DNA of 64,000 bases from Actinomycetota bacterium. GTDB taxonomy: Bacteria; Actinomycetota; Thermoleophilia; BMS3ABIN01. Every line of letters begins with the position of its first letter. The first letter of the stretch is position 1. The stretch is from NCBI GenBank assembly GCA_016235065.1, contig JACRMB010000007.1, positions 163,020-227,019 on the forward strand. The letters run 5' to 3'. The notes beneath the pieces are model-generated. The model worked only from the letters and a program-made list of their open reading frames with translations. It made no database searches and was not told where the DNA came from. This document shows positions 1-10,244 of the stretch, piece by piece. Made by a program: the position numbers and the translations under genes.

Positions 1-1
1 T

Positions 2-556
2 GCAGGAGCCAGCGGGCCAGCGGCCAGGGCATCGGCGAGTGGCGATTCGACCGCGGCAGCTCAGGCGGACGGCGCAGTGCCGCAAGATGAGATGCCATCA
101 CAGGGCGAAGAGGCGATCGACGCCGGCGAGTCCGGCGCAGTCGCGCCAGCCGCCGGCAGCGGCGACGCCTTGGCGGAAGAACCTCGCCTGGAACTTTCCC
201 TGGACAAGATCGTGCGCGCCTGGAGTGTGATCCTCAACCAGGTGAAGAAGCGGAAGATACCGCTTTATTCCCTGCTTCAGGAGGCGCGGCCCATCGAGCT
301 TACGGGCAGGGTGCTGGTGCTGGGATTCCCGGCAGGCGCCGAGTTCCACAAGGCCCAGGTGGAGAAGCCCAACTACATAGAAGTTATCACGGACGTGCTC
401 GCGGACATGACCGGTGAGACCCTGAAAATAAATTGCGTGGTGGCCGAGGGCGACGAAGTCTTCGCAGCGCCGCCTGCGCGGGATGACGATACGCCTTCAG
501 CAGACGACGTCATCGCCATGATCAAGGCGGAGCTGGACGCGGAAGAGATTCCTTAG
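2..556 (+). CDS. dnaX: DNA polymerase III subunit gamma/tau, C-terminal fragment
   Basis: The reading frame is open from the left edge of the window, so only the last ~184 codons of the clamp-loader subunit are present. The first ~60 residues form a low-complexity Ala/Gly/Ser/Glu linker. The following segment (LDKIVRAWSVIL, then a conserved LLQEARPIEL block and LVLGFPAGAEFHK) resembles the C-terminal domain of Gram-positive-type DnaX. The protein loads the sliding clamp at the replication fork and binds the polymerase. ybaB follows after 12 bases with its own ribosome binding site and recR comes next, the usual dnaX-ybaB-recR order. The ATPase domain lies outside the window, so the assignment rests on the C-terminal domain and on synteny. 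Confidence 0.88.
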   Translation, partial: AGASGPAARASASGDSTAAAQADGAVPQDEMPSQGEEAIDAGESGAVAPAAGSGDALAEEPRLELSLDKIVRAWSVILNQVKKRKIPLYSLLQEARPIELTGRVLVLGFPAGAEFHKAQVEKPNYIEVITDVLADMTGETLKINCVVAEGDEVFAAPPARDDDTPSADDVIAMIKAELDAEEIP

Positions 557-568
557 AAAGGAGCAAAT

Positions 569-886
569 ATGGCAAACATGAACATGAACAAGATGATGAA
601 GCAGGTGCAGGACATGCAGAAGCAGATGGTCAAGGCCCAGGAAGAGCTGGCGACTCTCGAAGTCGAGGCCAGCGCCGGCGGCGGCATGGTCACGGTCAAG
701 GTGAGCGGCGACCTGAAGATCAACAGCATTAAGATCGACCCCGGCGCCGTCGACCCCGACGATGTGGAGATGCTCGAGGATATGGTCCTTGCCGCCGTCA
801 ACGAGGCCTTGCGTTCGGCTCAGGAACTAGCCAGCAACAAGATGAGCGGGGTCACCGGCGGGCTGAACATACCGGGGCTGATGTGA
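569..886 (+). CDS. ybaB: YbaB/EbfC family nucleoid-associated protein
   Basis: A 105-residue protein with the family layout: a Met/Lys/Gln-rich N-terminal helix, a VEASAGGGMVTVKVSG core and a C-terminal helix carrying AVNEAL. Family members form dimers that bind DNA without strong sequence specificity and are nearly always encoded between dnaX and recR, as here. An AAAGGAG ribosome binding site lies just before the ATG at 569; in-frame ATGs at 578 and 584 are less well placed. Length and sequence are typical and nothing is missing. Confidence 0.95.
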   Translation: MANMNMNKMMKQVQDMQKQMVKAQEELATLEVEASAGGGMVTVKVSGDLKINSIKIDPGAVDPDDVEMLEDMVLAAVNEALRSAQELASNKMSGVTGGLNIPGLM

Positions 887-922
887 GAGAAGCAGCCGGG
901 CAGGGAAAAGGAAATCGGGAGA

Positions 923-968
923 AAGTAACGTGTCCCTTTAACTGGCAATTAAGTAATGTGTCCCCCTG
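923..968 (+). repeat. AAGTAATGTGTCCC repeat, copy 1 (upstream of recR)
   Basis: Two direct half-units, AAGTAACGTGTCCC at 923 and AAGTAATGTGTCCC at 951, are offset by exactly 28 bases and separated by an AT-rich spacer ending in GGCAATT. The copy ends 5 bases before the recR ATG, leaving no room for a normal Shine-Dalgarno sequence. The same unit recurs at about 7241, 18154, 19553 and 28581. Confidence 0.85.
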
Positions 969-973
969 ATTGA

Positions 974-1564
974 ATGTTTCCTGCTCCTGTAGAACAACTT
1001 ATCGTCGAACTATCGAAGCTGCCAGGCATCGGCCGGCGTTCGGCTCAGCGCATCACCTTTTTTCTGCTGCGGCGTTCGCGCGATGACGCGGCGGCGCTCG
1101 CCGAAGCCATCCTCGCGCTCAAAGACAAGATCCATTTCTGCGCCCAGTGTTTCAACTTCACCGACGAGGAACTCTGCGGTTTCTGCCGCGACGCCCGCCG
1201 CGACGCCTCGCTGATCTGCGTTGTCGAGGAGCCCAGCGACATCATCCCCATCGAGAAGGGCGGCGAGTACCGCGGCCTTTACCATGTCCTTGGCGGCGCG
1301 CTCTCACCGCTCGACGGAGTCGATCCCGAGCACCTGCGCATCAAGGAACTTGTGGCCCGGGTAGAGGCCGGTGGCGTCACAGAGGTCATCCTGGCGACAA
1401 ATCCCAATACAACCGGCGAGTCGACTTCCATGTATATCGCCGATCTGCTGCGCAGCCAGGTGAGGGTGACGCGGCTTGCCAGCGGCCTGCCGGTGGGCGC
1501 CGACCTTGAGTATGCCGACGAAGCGACGGTCAGCCGGGCGATGCTGGGCAGACGGGAACTATGA
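974..1564 (+). CDS. recR: Recombination mediator protein RecR
   Basis: A 196-residue RecR of normal length. It has an N-terminal helix-hairpin-helix (LPGIGRRSAQR, residues 16-26), a four-cysteine zinc finger (C56, C59, C68, C71) and a Toprim domain beginning near residue 80 with VVEEP. It ends in the usual AD(E)ATVSRAMLGRRE segment. RecR works with RecO, and RecF where present, to load RecA on gapped DNA. The start is ATG 974. The 28-base-offset repeat lies immediately upstream and no clear ribosome binding site is visible, which is unusual. Confidence 0.96.
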   Translation: MFPAPVEQLIVELSKLPGIGRRSAQRITFFLLRRSRDDAAALAEAILALKDKIHFCAQCFNFTDEELCGFCRDARRDASLICVVEEPSDIIPIEKGGEYRGLYHVLGGALSPLDGVDPEHLRIKELVARVEAGGVTEVILATNPNTTGESTSMYIADLLRSQVRVTRLASGLPVGADLEYADEATVSRAMLGRREL

Positions 1565-1631
1565 TCAGGTGTCTGGAAGTGCCGCTGCTGCCAGAGCCGC
1601 TGTCAAATCCGATCGAAGGCGGAATATTCTC

Positions 1632-1955
1632 ATGAAGCGCGTCGTTCTGAGCCTGCTCTGGTATCTGGCGGTAGTCGTCCTGGTTGATATCCCGCCCATA
1701 CTTTTATTCTTCCTTATGCACCGGTTCAACCTGCTTGGCAGCCTCGCGCCACAGATCATGGCGACATTCCTCTTCCTCGGGCTGATGGCGGGTCAGGCGT
1801 ACCTGCATCTGCACCTGCTGAACAGGCGGTTTCCCCAGGACGGGGACAAAAACGCCTGGACGATGATCACCGTCAGCCTGGCGGCCTTCGCCACTTTCTG
1901 GATAATCGTCATCGCCCTGATCGCCTGGGCTACAAACCGGTCGACGGGATTCTAG
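1632..1955 (+). CDS. Small three-helix membrane protein, unknown function
   Basis: The gene is not recognised. The 107-residue product from ATG 1632 has three hydrophobic segments (about residues 4-26, 35-58 and 78-100) separated by short polar loops, one carrying LHLHLLNRRFPQDGD. It should be an integral membrane protein. The open frame runs upstream into recR in another frame, but ATG 1632, preceded by a GAAGGCGG stretch, is the first start giving a hydrophobic N-terminus. Topology and size recall small cytochrome-oxidase-associated subunits, but no diagnostic residues support that. Confidence 0.6.
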   Translation: MKRVVLSLLWYLAVVVLVDIPPILLFFLMHRFNLLGSLAPQIMATFLFLGLMAGQAYLHLHLLNRRFPQDGDKNAWTMITVSLAAFATFWIIVIALIAWATNRSTGF

Positions 1956-1965
1956 AAGTATCGAG

Positions 1966-2385
1966 TCAGGGTGCAGGCGCCGCCTCGGGCACTGGCACCG
2001 GCGCTATTCCACAGGCCTGTCTCGAGATCGACGAAGCCGAGGTGCCGTCGCTGTAAGTAGTCGTATGGATTACATCCTGGAAGCCGCCGACGCAAGGTCC
2101 GATCTCGTCATGGGTGGAGACGACTGTCACTTCGCCAGGGCCTGGGTCATCCTCCACGGTAGCGATGTTCTGGGTACTGCCGGAAGGCTCGGCGGGAGCG
2201 CTGCCACCGCTATCCTGGGAACCGGAGGAGGAAGGTGTGGCCTGGGTGGCCGTGGGAGTAGTCTTGCTATCCTCATCCTTCTTTCGCTCACAGCCGCGTC
2301 CGATCAGGAATGCTGCCGCGACCAGCGCCAGGACGATAACGATGATGCCGAATATCTTCCAGCGGTTTGTCGGTTGATCAGTCAT
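1966..2385 (-). CDS. Membrane-anchored Ser/Thr-rich protein, unknown function
   Basis: A 139-residue protein with one N-terminal transmembrane helix (residues ~10-30). This is followed by a Lys/Asp patch, a long Ser/Gly/Thr/Pro-rich linker and a small extracellular part with two cysteines (GPCVGG and RQACG) that could form a disulfide. It is convergent with the preceding membrane-protein gene, with a 10-base gap. No family is recognised. The composition fits an anchored surface protein. Confidence 0.55.
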   Translation of the reverse strand: MTDQPTNRWKIFGIIVIVLALVAAAFLIGRGCERKKDEDSKTTPTATQATPSSSGSQDSGGSAPAEPSGSTQNIATVEDDPGPGEVTVVSTHDEIGPCVGGFQDVIHTTTYSDGTSASSISRQACGIAPVPVPEAAPAP

Positions 2386-2518
2386 ACCGGGTCCCCTTTC
2401 AGACGGCTGTGATTTGCGGTAAGACTACCGGGAAGCTCTCCTGAAATCAAAATTCCTGATCCCGATCGATTAATTCGGGCCCGGGGTGAAGCGTGCATCC
2501 ATACCCCCGAGAGTGAGA

Positions 2519-3370
2519 TCACTGGCCCAGGTAGAACCAGCCACTACCTGCCTGCTGCTTCCTTAACCTGCCTTCCCCAACAAGGCGGTCCAGCCGCTCC
2601 CGCGCTTCGCTCATCTTCAGGGAGAAGACCTCGGAGACTTCGCGCGGGGCTACCTTGCCGTACTTATGCGCGAACTCCAGGATGCTGTCGTCGTCCGCCG
2701 TCAGCTCACGGGGCTTCAGCCGATCGCCGGCGAGCCGCTGGAAGGTCGACTCGAAGGCGCTGTAGTTATGGTAGCCGAACATGGCGATCTCCTCGCCTCC
2801 GGAGACATGGACCTCGTATGAGGGGAAGCCGGTCACATTGTTATCGCGGCAGAGCTGGAGGTCATCCCGGAACGCCTGTTCGGCGCTGCCGTTCTCGATG
2901 TCAGCGAGCAGCCTCTGACGGTCGAGGCCGACCTCTTCGGCGAGATCAGCCTGAACTTCGATGCGATGGATGGGCAGGTGCTCGGCGGCAGCGCCTTCGC
3001 GCAGGCGCCGGAGGTACTTGCCCGCCAGCGCCGGATCCTGAAGTTCGGCGGCCTTGTAGGCGATACATGCGGGCCAGGTGGAGCGGAACTCGTCAGCGTA
3101 ATCGATGAAGACATCGGCGTCGACGGGCATCCCGTGGCGGGCGGCAGCCTGGCGCCAGTGTTCGGCGACCTGTTTGTTCATGTCCGGGCCGCCGATCCGG
3201 TTCAGCGGATCCCTGAACTTTGCCGCATCCTCGACCAGGCCGCCCATCCGGTAGACCAGGCGCACCTGGCTGCCATAGACCTCCTGGATCTTGCGGAGCA
3301 CGGGCTCCGAGCCCCAGCACCAGGTGCAGTAGGGGTCGGAGTAGATGATCAGTACGATTATGGGTTCCAT
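2519..3370 (-). CDS. FrnE-like DsbA-family oxidoreductase with C-terminal winged-helix-like tail
   Basis: A thioredoxin-fold protein of the DsbA/FrnE branch. The redox motif CTWC occupies residues 15-18 and the cis-proline loop is VTGFPSYEV. A helical insertion separates them, as in FrnE-type proteins. About 70 extra residues at the C-terminus (LEFAHKYGKVAPREVSEVF...) look like a small helix-turn-helix. No signal peptide is seen, so it is probably cytoplasmic. ATG 3370 is preferred because GAGGTGA lies 10 bases upstream; a GTG at 3379 overlaps the multicopper oxidase stop codon but has no spacing for ribosome binding. The two genes are therefore translationally linked. Confidence 0.8.
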   Translation of the reverse strand: MEPIIVLIIYSDPYCTWCWGSEPVLRKIQEVYGSQVRLVYRMGGLVEDAAKFRDPLNRIGGPDMNKQVAEHWRQAAARHGMPVDADVFIDYADEFRSTWPACIAYKAAELQDPALAGKYLRRLREGAAAEHLPIHRIEVQADLAEEVGLDRQRLLADIENGSAEQAFRDDLQLCRDNNVTGFPSYEVHVSGGEEIAMFGYHNYSAFESTFQRLAGDRLKPRELTADDDSILEFAHKYGKVAPREVSEVFSLKMSEARERLDRLVGEGRLRKQQAGSGWFYLGQ

Positions 3371-3375
3371 GTTGT

Positions 3376-5184
3376 TCACATCACCTCGAAAGGCCGCATC
3401 ATCTCGTTGTCTTCGTGCTCGAGGATGTGGCAGTGGTAGACATATCGCGCTGGCAGTTCAGTGCCTGGCGGCACGGTGAACCGGGCGATGATCCGCAGCA
3501 CCTCTCCCGGCATGGCGCGGGCGGTGTCCTTCCAGCCGGATTCTTCGGGAGCCGGCGGCATCGCTGGTCCTGTGATGAAATCTTCGAGCACCGGTTTCGG
3601 CCCCGAGCCCGTCCGCCACGCTTCCCAGAGTGTCCAGTAACCGGCTGTGTCGAGCGGCTGCCGGTTGACGATCTGGAACTGCACCAGGTGGAGATGCAGC
3701 GGATGAGTGTCGGGCGTTGCGTTGATGAACTGCCATATCTCTGTGGTTCCCGCGGCCGGCTTCTCGTCGACCGGGTCGCTGTAGGGTTTGCCGTTGATAA
3801 GCAGCTCGGTGATGCCCATGCGGGCGCCGCTCATGCCGCCCATGTCTCCCATGCCGGCCGTATCCGCGCCGTGGGCCATGATGGCACTGGCGTCGAGATT
3901 CTCCACCAGGACTATCTCCCTCGCCGGAGTGCCCGGCGTGGCTGCGAGCGGCTCGATCGCGGGCAGTGAAAGCAGGGCGGCCGGGGCCGACCGGTCGTCT
4001 CCGGAAAGTGAACCGTTCACCCGGAACTGCATGATCTCGGGAAGAGCTCTGGCGCCGCCCAGCGGATAAGGCGCGGGCGCGTCGTTCCTGAGAGTGATGA
4101 CGGTATTCTCTGGCAGGGCAGAGAAGTCGAAGATGACGTCGGCTCGCTCCGCCGGCGCCAGCAGCAGCTTGTCGAGCTGGGCTGGTGAGGGCAGAAGGCC
4201 GCCGTCAGAACCAATCACGGAAAAAGGCAGAGACTTGCCTGCGTCATCGAACCGGAGGTTGTAAAAGCGAGACTGGGACCCGTTCAGCAGCCGGAAACGG
4301 TAGCGCCGGGGTTCCACTTCAAGGTAAGGAAAGGCCCTGCCGTTGACCACCGGCGTGTCGCCGAAGAATTCCATGTTCCAGACGGGATGGATCGTCGTCA
4401 TTCCCATGGTCGGGTAGAACAGGGTGCCGTCGAAGTTGAAGCTGCGGTCCTGGATCAGGATCGGGATCTCATATTCACCGGACGGCAGGGCGAGATTTTC
4501 CTCGTTCTCGTCGCGGACTATGTATAAGCCTGCGAGTCCGGCATAGACATTGAGCCTGGTTATGCCCATTGCATGGTCGTGATACCAGAGGGCGCAGGCG
4601 CGGATGTCGTTATGGTAGATAAAATCACCGGCGTTGTATTCCGGCCCGGTGACCGTCGCGCCCGGTGTCGACCAGGCGGCGGGCAGACCGTCATACATCG
4701 GCGGCGTCGGCCCGCCGTGAAGATGGGCGATGGTGCGGACCTCGGGAAGGGTCATCCCCCGGTCGATAGTCCGGTCGATCGAGTCGTGAAGCAGATGCGT
4801 CGCCGGCAGGCCGTCGTTTATCCATTTGATCCGGACCGGCCGGCCGCGGCGGGCCTCGATGGTCGGGCCCGGAAAACTCCCGGCATAACCCCAGAGTGGC
4901 GTCGGCGGCAGCTGGCTGTGGAGCTGCTGGGTGAACTGGGTCAGGGAGATCTCATAATAGTCGCTGCCTGCGTGGGCTCCGGTGTCGGGAGCCAGCATCG
5001 GGGGGCGTGGCAACGGGTCGATGAACCGGTCGATATCGGCCGGCAGGCGGTAATCGGCCGTGGTGGTATCGCCGGACGGCGTGTTCGTCTCAGCGCCACA
5101 GCCAAGGCTCAGCTGCCAGGGTACCAGCAATCCTGCTCCGGCGGCGGAGCCCAGCTTGAGGAACCTTCTTCTGGTAAGCGCCAT
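3376..5184 (-). CDS. Tat-exported multicopper oxidase (CotA/bilirubin-oxidase type)
   Basis: A 602-residue protein that begins with a twin-arginine signal (RRRFLKLG, residues 5-12) and a hydrophobic stretch. All four copper-binding signatures are present: LHGG near residue 155, WYHDHAMG near 202, HPLHLHL near 494 and YHCHILEHEDNEMM near 588. The last includes the type-1 copper Cys, His and axial Met. The segments match the CotA/laccase branch. A Met/Gly-rich insertion around residues 436-456 (MGDMGGMSGARMG) recalls the copper-binding loop of CueO. It probably oxidises metal ions or phenolics outside the membrane. The FrnE-like gene follows with overlap. Confidence 0.92.
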   Translation of the reverse strand: MALTRRRFLKLGSAAGAGLLVPWQLSLGCGAETNTPSGDTTTADYRLPADIDRFIDPLPRPPMLAPDTGAHAGSDYYEISLTQFTQQLHSQLPPTPLWGYAGSFPGPTIEARRGRPVRIKWINDGLPATHLLHDSIDRTIDRGMTLPEVRTIAHLHGGPTPPMYDGLPAAWSTPGATVTGPEYNAGDFIYHNDIRACALWYHDHAMGITRLNVYAGLAGLYIVRDENEENLALPSGEYEIPILIQDRSFNFDGTLFYPTMGMTTIHPVWNMEFFGDTPVVNGRAFPYLEVEPRRYRFRLLNGSQSRFYNLRFDDAGKSLPFSVIGSDGGLLPSPAQLDKLLLAPAERADVIFDFSALPENTVITLRNDAPAPYPLGGARALPEIMQFRVNGSLSGDDRSAPAALLSLPAIEPLAATPGTPAREIVLVENLDASAIMAHGADTAGMGDMGGMSGARMGITELLINGKPYSDPVDEKPAAGTTEIWQFINATPDTHPLHLHLVQFQIVNRQPLDTAGYWTLWEAWRTGSGPKPVLEDFITGPAMPPAPEESGWKDTARAMPGEVLRIIARFTVPPGTELPARYVYHCHILEHEDNEMMRPFEVM

Positions 5185-5397
5185 CCTGTCGTCCCTGGTT
5201 CAGTCGGTTTAATACCAGCGTGCCGTGCTGGTGCGGGTCGGCCATTTCCGCGAATATCCTGGTGTTAGCTTGCCCGCAGATCGCAGATTAACAAACCACG
5301 CGATCGGGTAATCATATTTTCACATTCAAATCGGGTCTGTCGAGCGGCGGTTGATCGAACGGCTCTTGCCCGCAGACGCTTGATGAAGGGAGCCAGT

Positions 5398-5685
5398 ATG
5401 CCTGTCTATGTAGCGCTCAGCAAGCTGACGGAGGAAGGCAGCAAGACGATCAAGAACAATCCGGAGCGGATAAAGGCTGTGAACCAGGACGTCGAGGCGA
5501 TGGGTGTCAAGATCCTTTCCCAATACGCGCTGCTGGGACAGTATGATTTCATCAATATCCTCGAAGCGCCGGATAACGATACGATCGTCAGGATGTCGGT
5601 GGAGATCGGCTCTCGCGGTTCGGTTCAGATGCAGACGATGCCGGCGGTCTCGATCGACGACCTGATCGCCGACCTGAAGGGCTGA
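5398..5685 (+). CDS. GYD domain protein
   Basis: A 95-residue protein matching the GYD family: VALSKLTEEGSKTIKNNPER at the start and the family signature GQYD in the middle, followed by the ferredoxin-like MSVEIGSRGSVQMQTMPA half. Family members are small dimeric alpha/beta-barrel proteins without a firmly established function. The ATG at 5398 has an AAGGGAG ribosome binding site; an upstream in-frame ATG at 5380 lacks one. The flavoprotein gene begins 24 bases downstream, suggesting co-transcription. Confidence 0.8.
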   Translation: MPVYVALSKLTEEGSKTIKNNPERIKAVNQDVEAMGVKILSQYALLGQYDFINILEAPDNDTIVRMSVEIGSRGSVQMQTMPAVSIDDLIADLKG

Positions 5686-5709
5686 TCGCCAGTCTGGTAG
5701 AATGTCGGC

Positions 5710-7119
5710 GTGACTCCGCGCCCTAAAAAAATCAAAAAAACCAGCTACGATGTGGTCATCGTCGGCGCCGGGCCGGCCGGGATCTTCGCCGCTCTCGAGC
5801 TGACCCGCAAGAATAGCTGGAGCGTGCTTCTCATCGAGAAGGGTTTCGATATGGAGAAGCGCAAGTGCCCGGCGCGCGGCGTGCAGCCGGTGGGCTGCGA
5901 GATCGGCTGCCGGCCCTGCTCCATCACCTGCGGCTGGGGTGGCGCCGGAGCGTTCAGCGATGGCAAGCTTACTCTCTCCCCCGAGGTCGGCGGCTGGCTG
6001 ACTGAATTCGTCGGCCGCCCGGCGCTCGAGAAGCTGATCTCCTACTGCGACGGCATCTGGGTCGAATACGGCGCTCCCGAGCAAGTTCATGGCACCGACC
6101 ACGACAAGGTCGAGGAGATCCGCCAGCGGGCCATGCAGGTGGGCTTGCGCCTGGTCGACGCCCCCATACGCCACCTGGGCACCGACCGCTGCCCCCAGGT
6201 GCTACAGGCGATGCGGGACGACATCAATGGCAAGGTGGAAGTCGCCACCCGCACCATCGTCCAGAAGATAATCGTGGAGAAGGGGAAGGCGGCGGGTGTC
6301 GAACTGAAGGACGGCCAGATTATCAAGGCCAGGGTCGTCATCGTCGCGCCGGGGCGCGAGGGCGCATCCTGGATGTTCGAGGAAGCCCGCGAGCTCGGCC
6401 TCGACATGGTCAACAACGCTGTCGACATCGGCCTGCGCGTCGAGGTACCGGCGATCGTGATGGAACCACTGACCAGTGTCCTCTACGAGTCGAAGCTGAT
6501 GTACTTCTCGAAGAGTTTCGAGGATGAAGTGCGGACCTTCTGCATGAACCCCGACGGTTATGTCTCCCGCGAAGCTTATGGCGACGTGGTTACGGTCAAC
6601 GGCCACAGCTACAGCGACCGGCAGTCTGGCTATACCAATTTTGCCCTCCTGGTCAGCACAAAGTTCACCGAGCCTTTCAAGGAGCCGATCACCTACGGCA
6701 TGTCCATCGCCCGGCTGGCTAATCTGCTGGGGGAAGATATCATCATCCAGCGGCTGGGCGACCTGCAGATCGGCCAGCGGACGACGCCGGAGCGCCTGGC
6801 CCGCAGCACCATCAAGCCGACGCTGGCCAAGTGTACGCCGGGCGACCTTTCCTTCGTCCTGCCCTTCCGGCACCTGCGGGATATCCTCGACATGCTCGAA
6901 GCCATGGACGAGCTCGTGCCGGGTGTCAATCACCGCGAGACCCTGCTTTACGGGGTGGAAGTGAAGTTCTACTCGGCGCGGCTGCAGCTGACCAAAGAGC
7001 TGGAAACACAGGTCGGGAACCTGTACGCTGTCGGCGACGGGGCCGGGGTCACCCGCGGCCTGGTGCAGGCGTCAGCTTCGGGAGTCATCGCTGCCCGGGC
7101 GGCGATGAAGCGGCTCTAG
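5710..7119 (+). CDS. FAD-dependent dehydrogenase (COG2509 type)
   Basis: A 469-residue flavoprotein with an N-terminal dinucleotide-binding motif (VVIVGAGPAGIFAALEL, residues ~15-31). A cysteine-rich segment follows (CPARG..GCEIGCRPCSITCGWGGAGAFSDGKL), characteristic of the uncharacterised COG2509 family, and a second FAD-binding motif (AVGDGAGVTRG) lies near the C-terminus. The substrate is unknown; some relatives sit near nucleotide or quinone metabolism genes. The start is GTG 5710, 24 bases after the GYD gene. The clustered cysteines may bind metal, but this is inference. Confidence 0.82.
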   Translation: MTPRPKKIKKTSYDVVIVGAGPAGIFAALELTRKNSWSVLLIEKGFDMEKRKCPARGVQPVGCEIGCRPCSITCGWGGAGAFSDGKLTLSPEVGGWLTEFVGRPALEKLISYCDGIWVEYGAPEQVHGTDHDKVEEIRQRAMQVGLRLVDAPIRHLGTDRCPQVLQAMRDDINGKVEVATRTIVQKIIVEKGKAAGVELKDGQIIKARVVIVAPGREGASWMFEEARELGLDMVNNAVDIGLRVEVPAIVMEPLTSVLYESKLMYFSKSFEDEVRTFCMNPDGYVSREAYGDVVTVNGHSYSDRQSGYTNFALLVSTKFTEPFKEPITYGMSIARLANLLGEDIIIQRLGDLQIGQRTTPERLARSTIKPTLAKCTPGDLSFVLPFRHLRDILDMLEAMDELVPGVNHRETLLYGVEVKFYSARLQLTKELETQVGNLYAVGDGAGVTRGLVQASASGVIAARAAMKRL

Positions 7120-7205
7120 GGAACAGCTGCCGTATCTTCACGTCGCGCAGGTCATTCCCGCGGCAGCTGTTATATAATTCTCCGGACGGTTCTGAATGGC
7201 TGCAA

Positions 7206-7240
7206 TCGTGGACCGCGCGAAATGATCGTGGACCGCGTGA

Positions 7241-7245
<5 letters not shown>
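7206..7245 (+). repeat. Short 20-bp tandem direct repeat upstream of purA
   Basis: The unit beginning TCGTGGACCGCG at 7206 is repeated at 7226 with two or three mismatches, giving two tandem copies of about 20 bases. The second runs directly into the AAGTAATGTGTC repeat. No function can be assigned. Confidence 0.6.
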
Positions 7246-8597
<1,352 letters not shown>

Positions 8598-8678
8598 TAC
8601 GGCCGGCGGCCGCGGGATTCAAGCCGCACCGTGAGCCAACGCTGTCCCACCGGCCCGGGGCGGCAGGCAGGAGACGAA

Positions 8679-10211
8679 TTGCCGGAATCTCCGGGCATCA
8701 CGATGGGCAGGACCAGCGCCTGGGTGGCGCTGTCGGTCATCTGTTTCGGCATCTTCCTGGCGGCGCTGGACCAGACCGCCGTCTCGGCGCTGCTTCCCAC
8801 CATCATCAAGGATTATGAGGGCGCCTTCTCGCCTACCGCCGTCGAGCGCGCCGGCTGGATAGTCACCGCCTACCTGGTCGGCTACACGGTGGTCATGCCG
8901 GTCATGGGCAGGCTGGCCGACCTGCTCGGGCATCGCCTGCTCTTCAATATCTCTATCCTTATCTTCATGGCCGGCTCGGTCATGTGCGCCATGGCCCCCA
9001 CCCTCAAATGGCTGGCCGTCTTCCGGGCAGTGCAGGCGGTCGGCGGCGGCGCCATAGTCCCCATCGCCATGGGCATGGTCGGCATCGGGTTCAGCCGCAA
9101 AAGCCAGGCGCTCGCCATCGGCATTTTAGTATCCGCCGGCGAAGCCGGCGGCGTCATCGGCCCCCTTTACGGCGCCTTCGTATCGCAACCGATGGGCTGG
9201 CGCTGGATCTTCTGGATAAACATCCCCCTGGGGCTGGCGGTAATGGCCGTCGTCCGGATGCTGGTGCCCAGCTGGCCGCGCCGGCGGGTCTATATCGACT
9301 ACCGGGGCGCTGTGCTGCTGGCGATGTTCCTGACCGTCATCACGGCGGCGCTTTCGGGGCAGCGGACCGTGGGCTGGTATCAGTTCGTCTTCCCGATGCT
9401 GGTCCTGGGCGCGGCGCTGCTTGCCGCCTTCATCTGGGTGGAGAGGGGGCAGGAACATCCGACTTTACGCCTGGACATGTTCAAAAACCGGACCTTCTCC
9501 GCGGCCAATATCGCCAACCTGATGGAAGGCGTGGCCATGATCACCGCCCTCATCCAGGTGCCGATGTTCGCCTATACCACCGTGGCGGCGACGCCCATCG
9601 AGGGCGGCCTGCTGGTGATCCGCATGACCGTGATGATCCCCATCGGCGCCGTAATCGGCGGCCTGCTTATCAACCGCATCAGCCACCGCTGGACTGCGGC
9701 GGCTGGATTCGCTTTGGCTGCTATTGGCCTCTTCCTGGTCAGCCGCTGGACCGCTGGTGTCAGCAGTGCCGTACAGACCCGCGACCTGATGATCGCCGGC
9801 TTTGGCTTCGGCCTCAACAGCCCGGCGCTGGCGGCAGCCGTGGTCGGATCGGTCTCACGAGGAAGGCTGGCGCTCGGTTCAGCCATCCACATCGTTTTCA
9901 AGACTACGGGAATGATGGTAGGTCTGGCAGCTCTCGGTGGCTGGGGCATCTACACCTTCGAGAGCAACATCGGCCTGGAAGGCGTGCCGCTGCTTCAGAA
10001 GAATGAGAGCTGGAATGAGATGAGAAGCCGCATCGAGGCGGAATTATACCGGCGCAGCGAAGACGCCATCCTGCTGGTGCTGAACCGCTTCTTCCTGGTG
10101 GCGGCGGCGATGTGCGCCCTGGCGATCATACCAGCGTTGATGCTGAGGGTGCAGGGGGATGAAGAGGAAGCGGTGTCACAGGCAGGCGATCCAGCCCAGC
10201 GGGGAAGTTGA
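8679..10211 (+). CDS. MFS multidrug exporter, DHA2 (EmrB/QacA) type
   Basis: An MFS transporter of about 510 residues with an estimated 14 transmembrane helices. The DHA2-like motif LDQTAVSALLPTI follows helix 1, a Gly-Arg-Leu-Ala-Asp-Leu-Leu-Gly motif A lies between helices 2 and 3, and a motif-C-like GGVIGPLYGAF is present. It likely exports hydrophobic compounds by proton antiport. The frame is open from GTG 8631, but TTG 8679 is preceded by AGGAG at 5 bases spacing and ATG 8703 is a further candidate. It is convergent with ychF. No regulator is adjacent, so the substrate is unknown. Confidence 0.85.
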   Translation: MPESPGITMGRTSAWVALSVICFGIFLAALDQTAVSALLPTIIKDYEGAFSPTAVERAGWIVTAYLVGYTVVMPVMGRLADLLGHRLLFNISILIFMAGSVMCAMAPTLKWLAVFRAVQAVGGGAIVPIAMGMVGIGFSRKSQALAIGILVSAGEAGGVIGPLYGAFVSQPMGWRWIFWINIPLGLAVMAVVRMLVPSWPRRRVYIDYRGAVLLAMFLTVITAALSGQRTVGWYQFVFPMLVLGAALLAAFIWVERGQEHPTLRLDMFKNRTFSAANIANLMEGVAMITALIQVPMFAYTTVAATPIEGGLLVIRMTVMIPIGAVIGGLLINRISHRWTAAAGFALAAIGLFLVSRWTAGVSSAVQTRDLMIAGFGFGLNSPALAAAVVGSVSRGRLALGSAIHIVFKTTGMMVGLAALGGWGIYTFESNIGLEGVPLLQKNESWNEMRSRIEAELYRRSEDAILLVLNRFFLVAAAMCALAIIPALMLRVQGDEEEAVSQAGDPAQRGS

Positions 10212-10244
10212 CCAGGACGTGCGGTGGCCCCGACTGGGTACTTC

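Noticed and set aside
5326..6174. 282-codon minus-strand frame over the GYD and flavoprotein genes
   Set aside because: Antisense shadow of two well-supported genes; no ribosome binding site or conserved motif.
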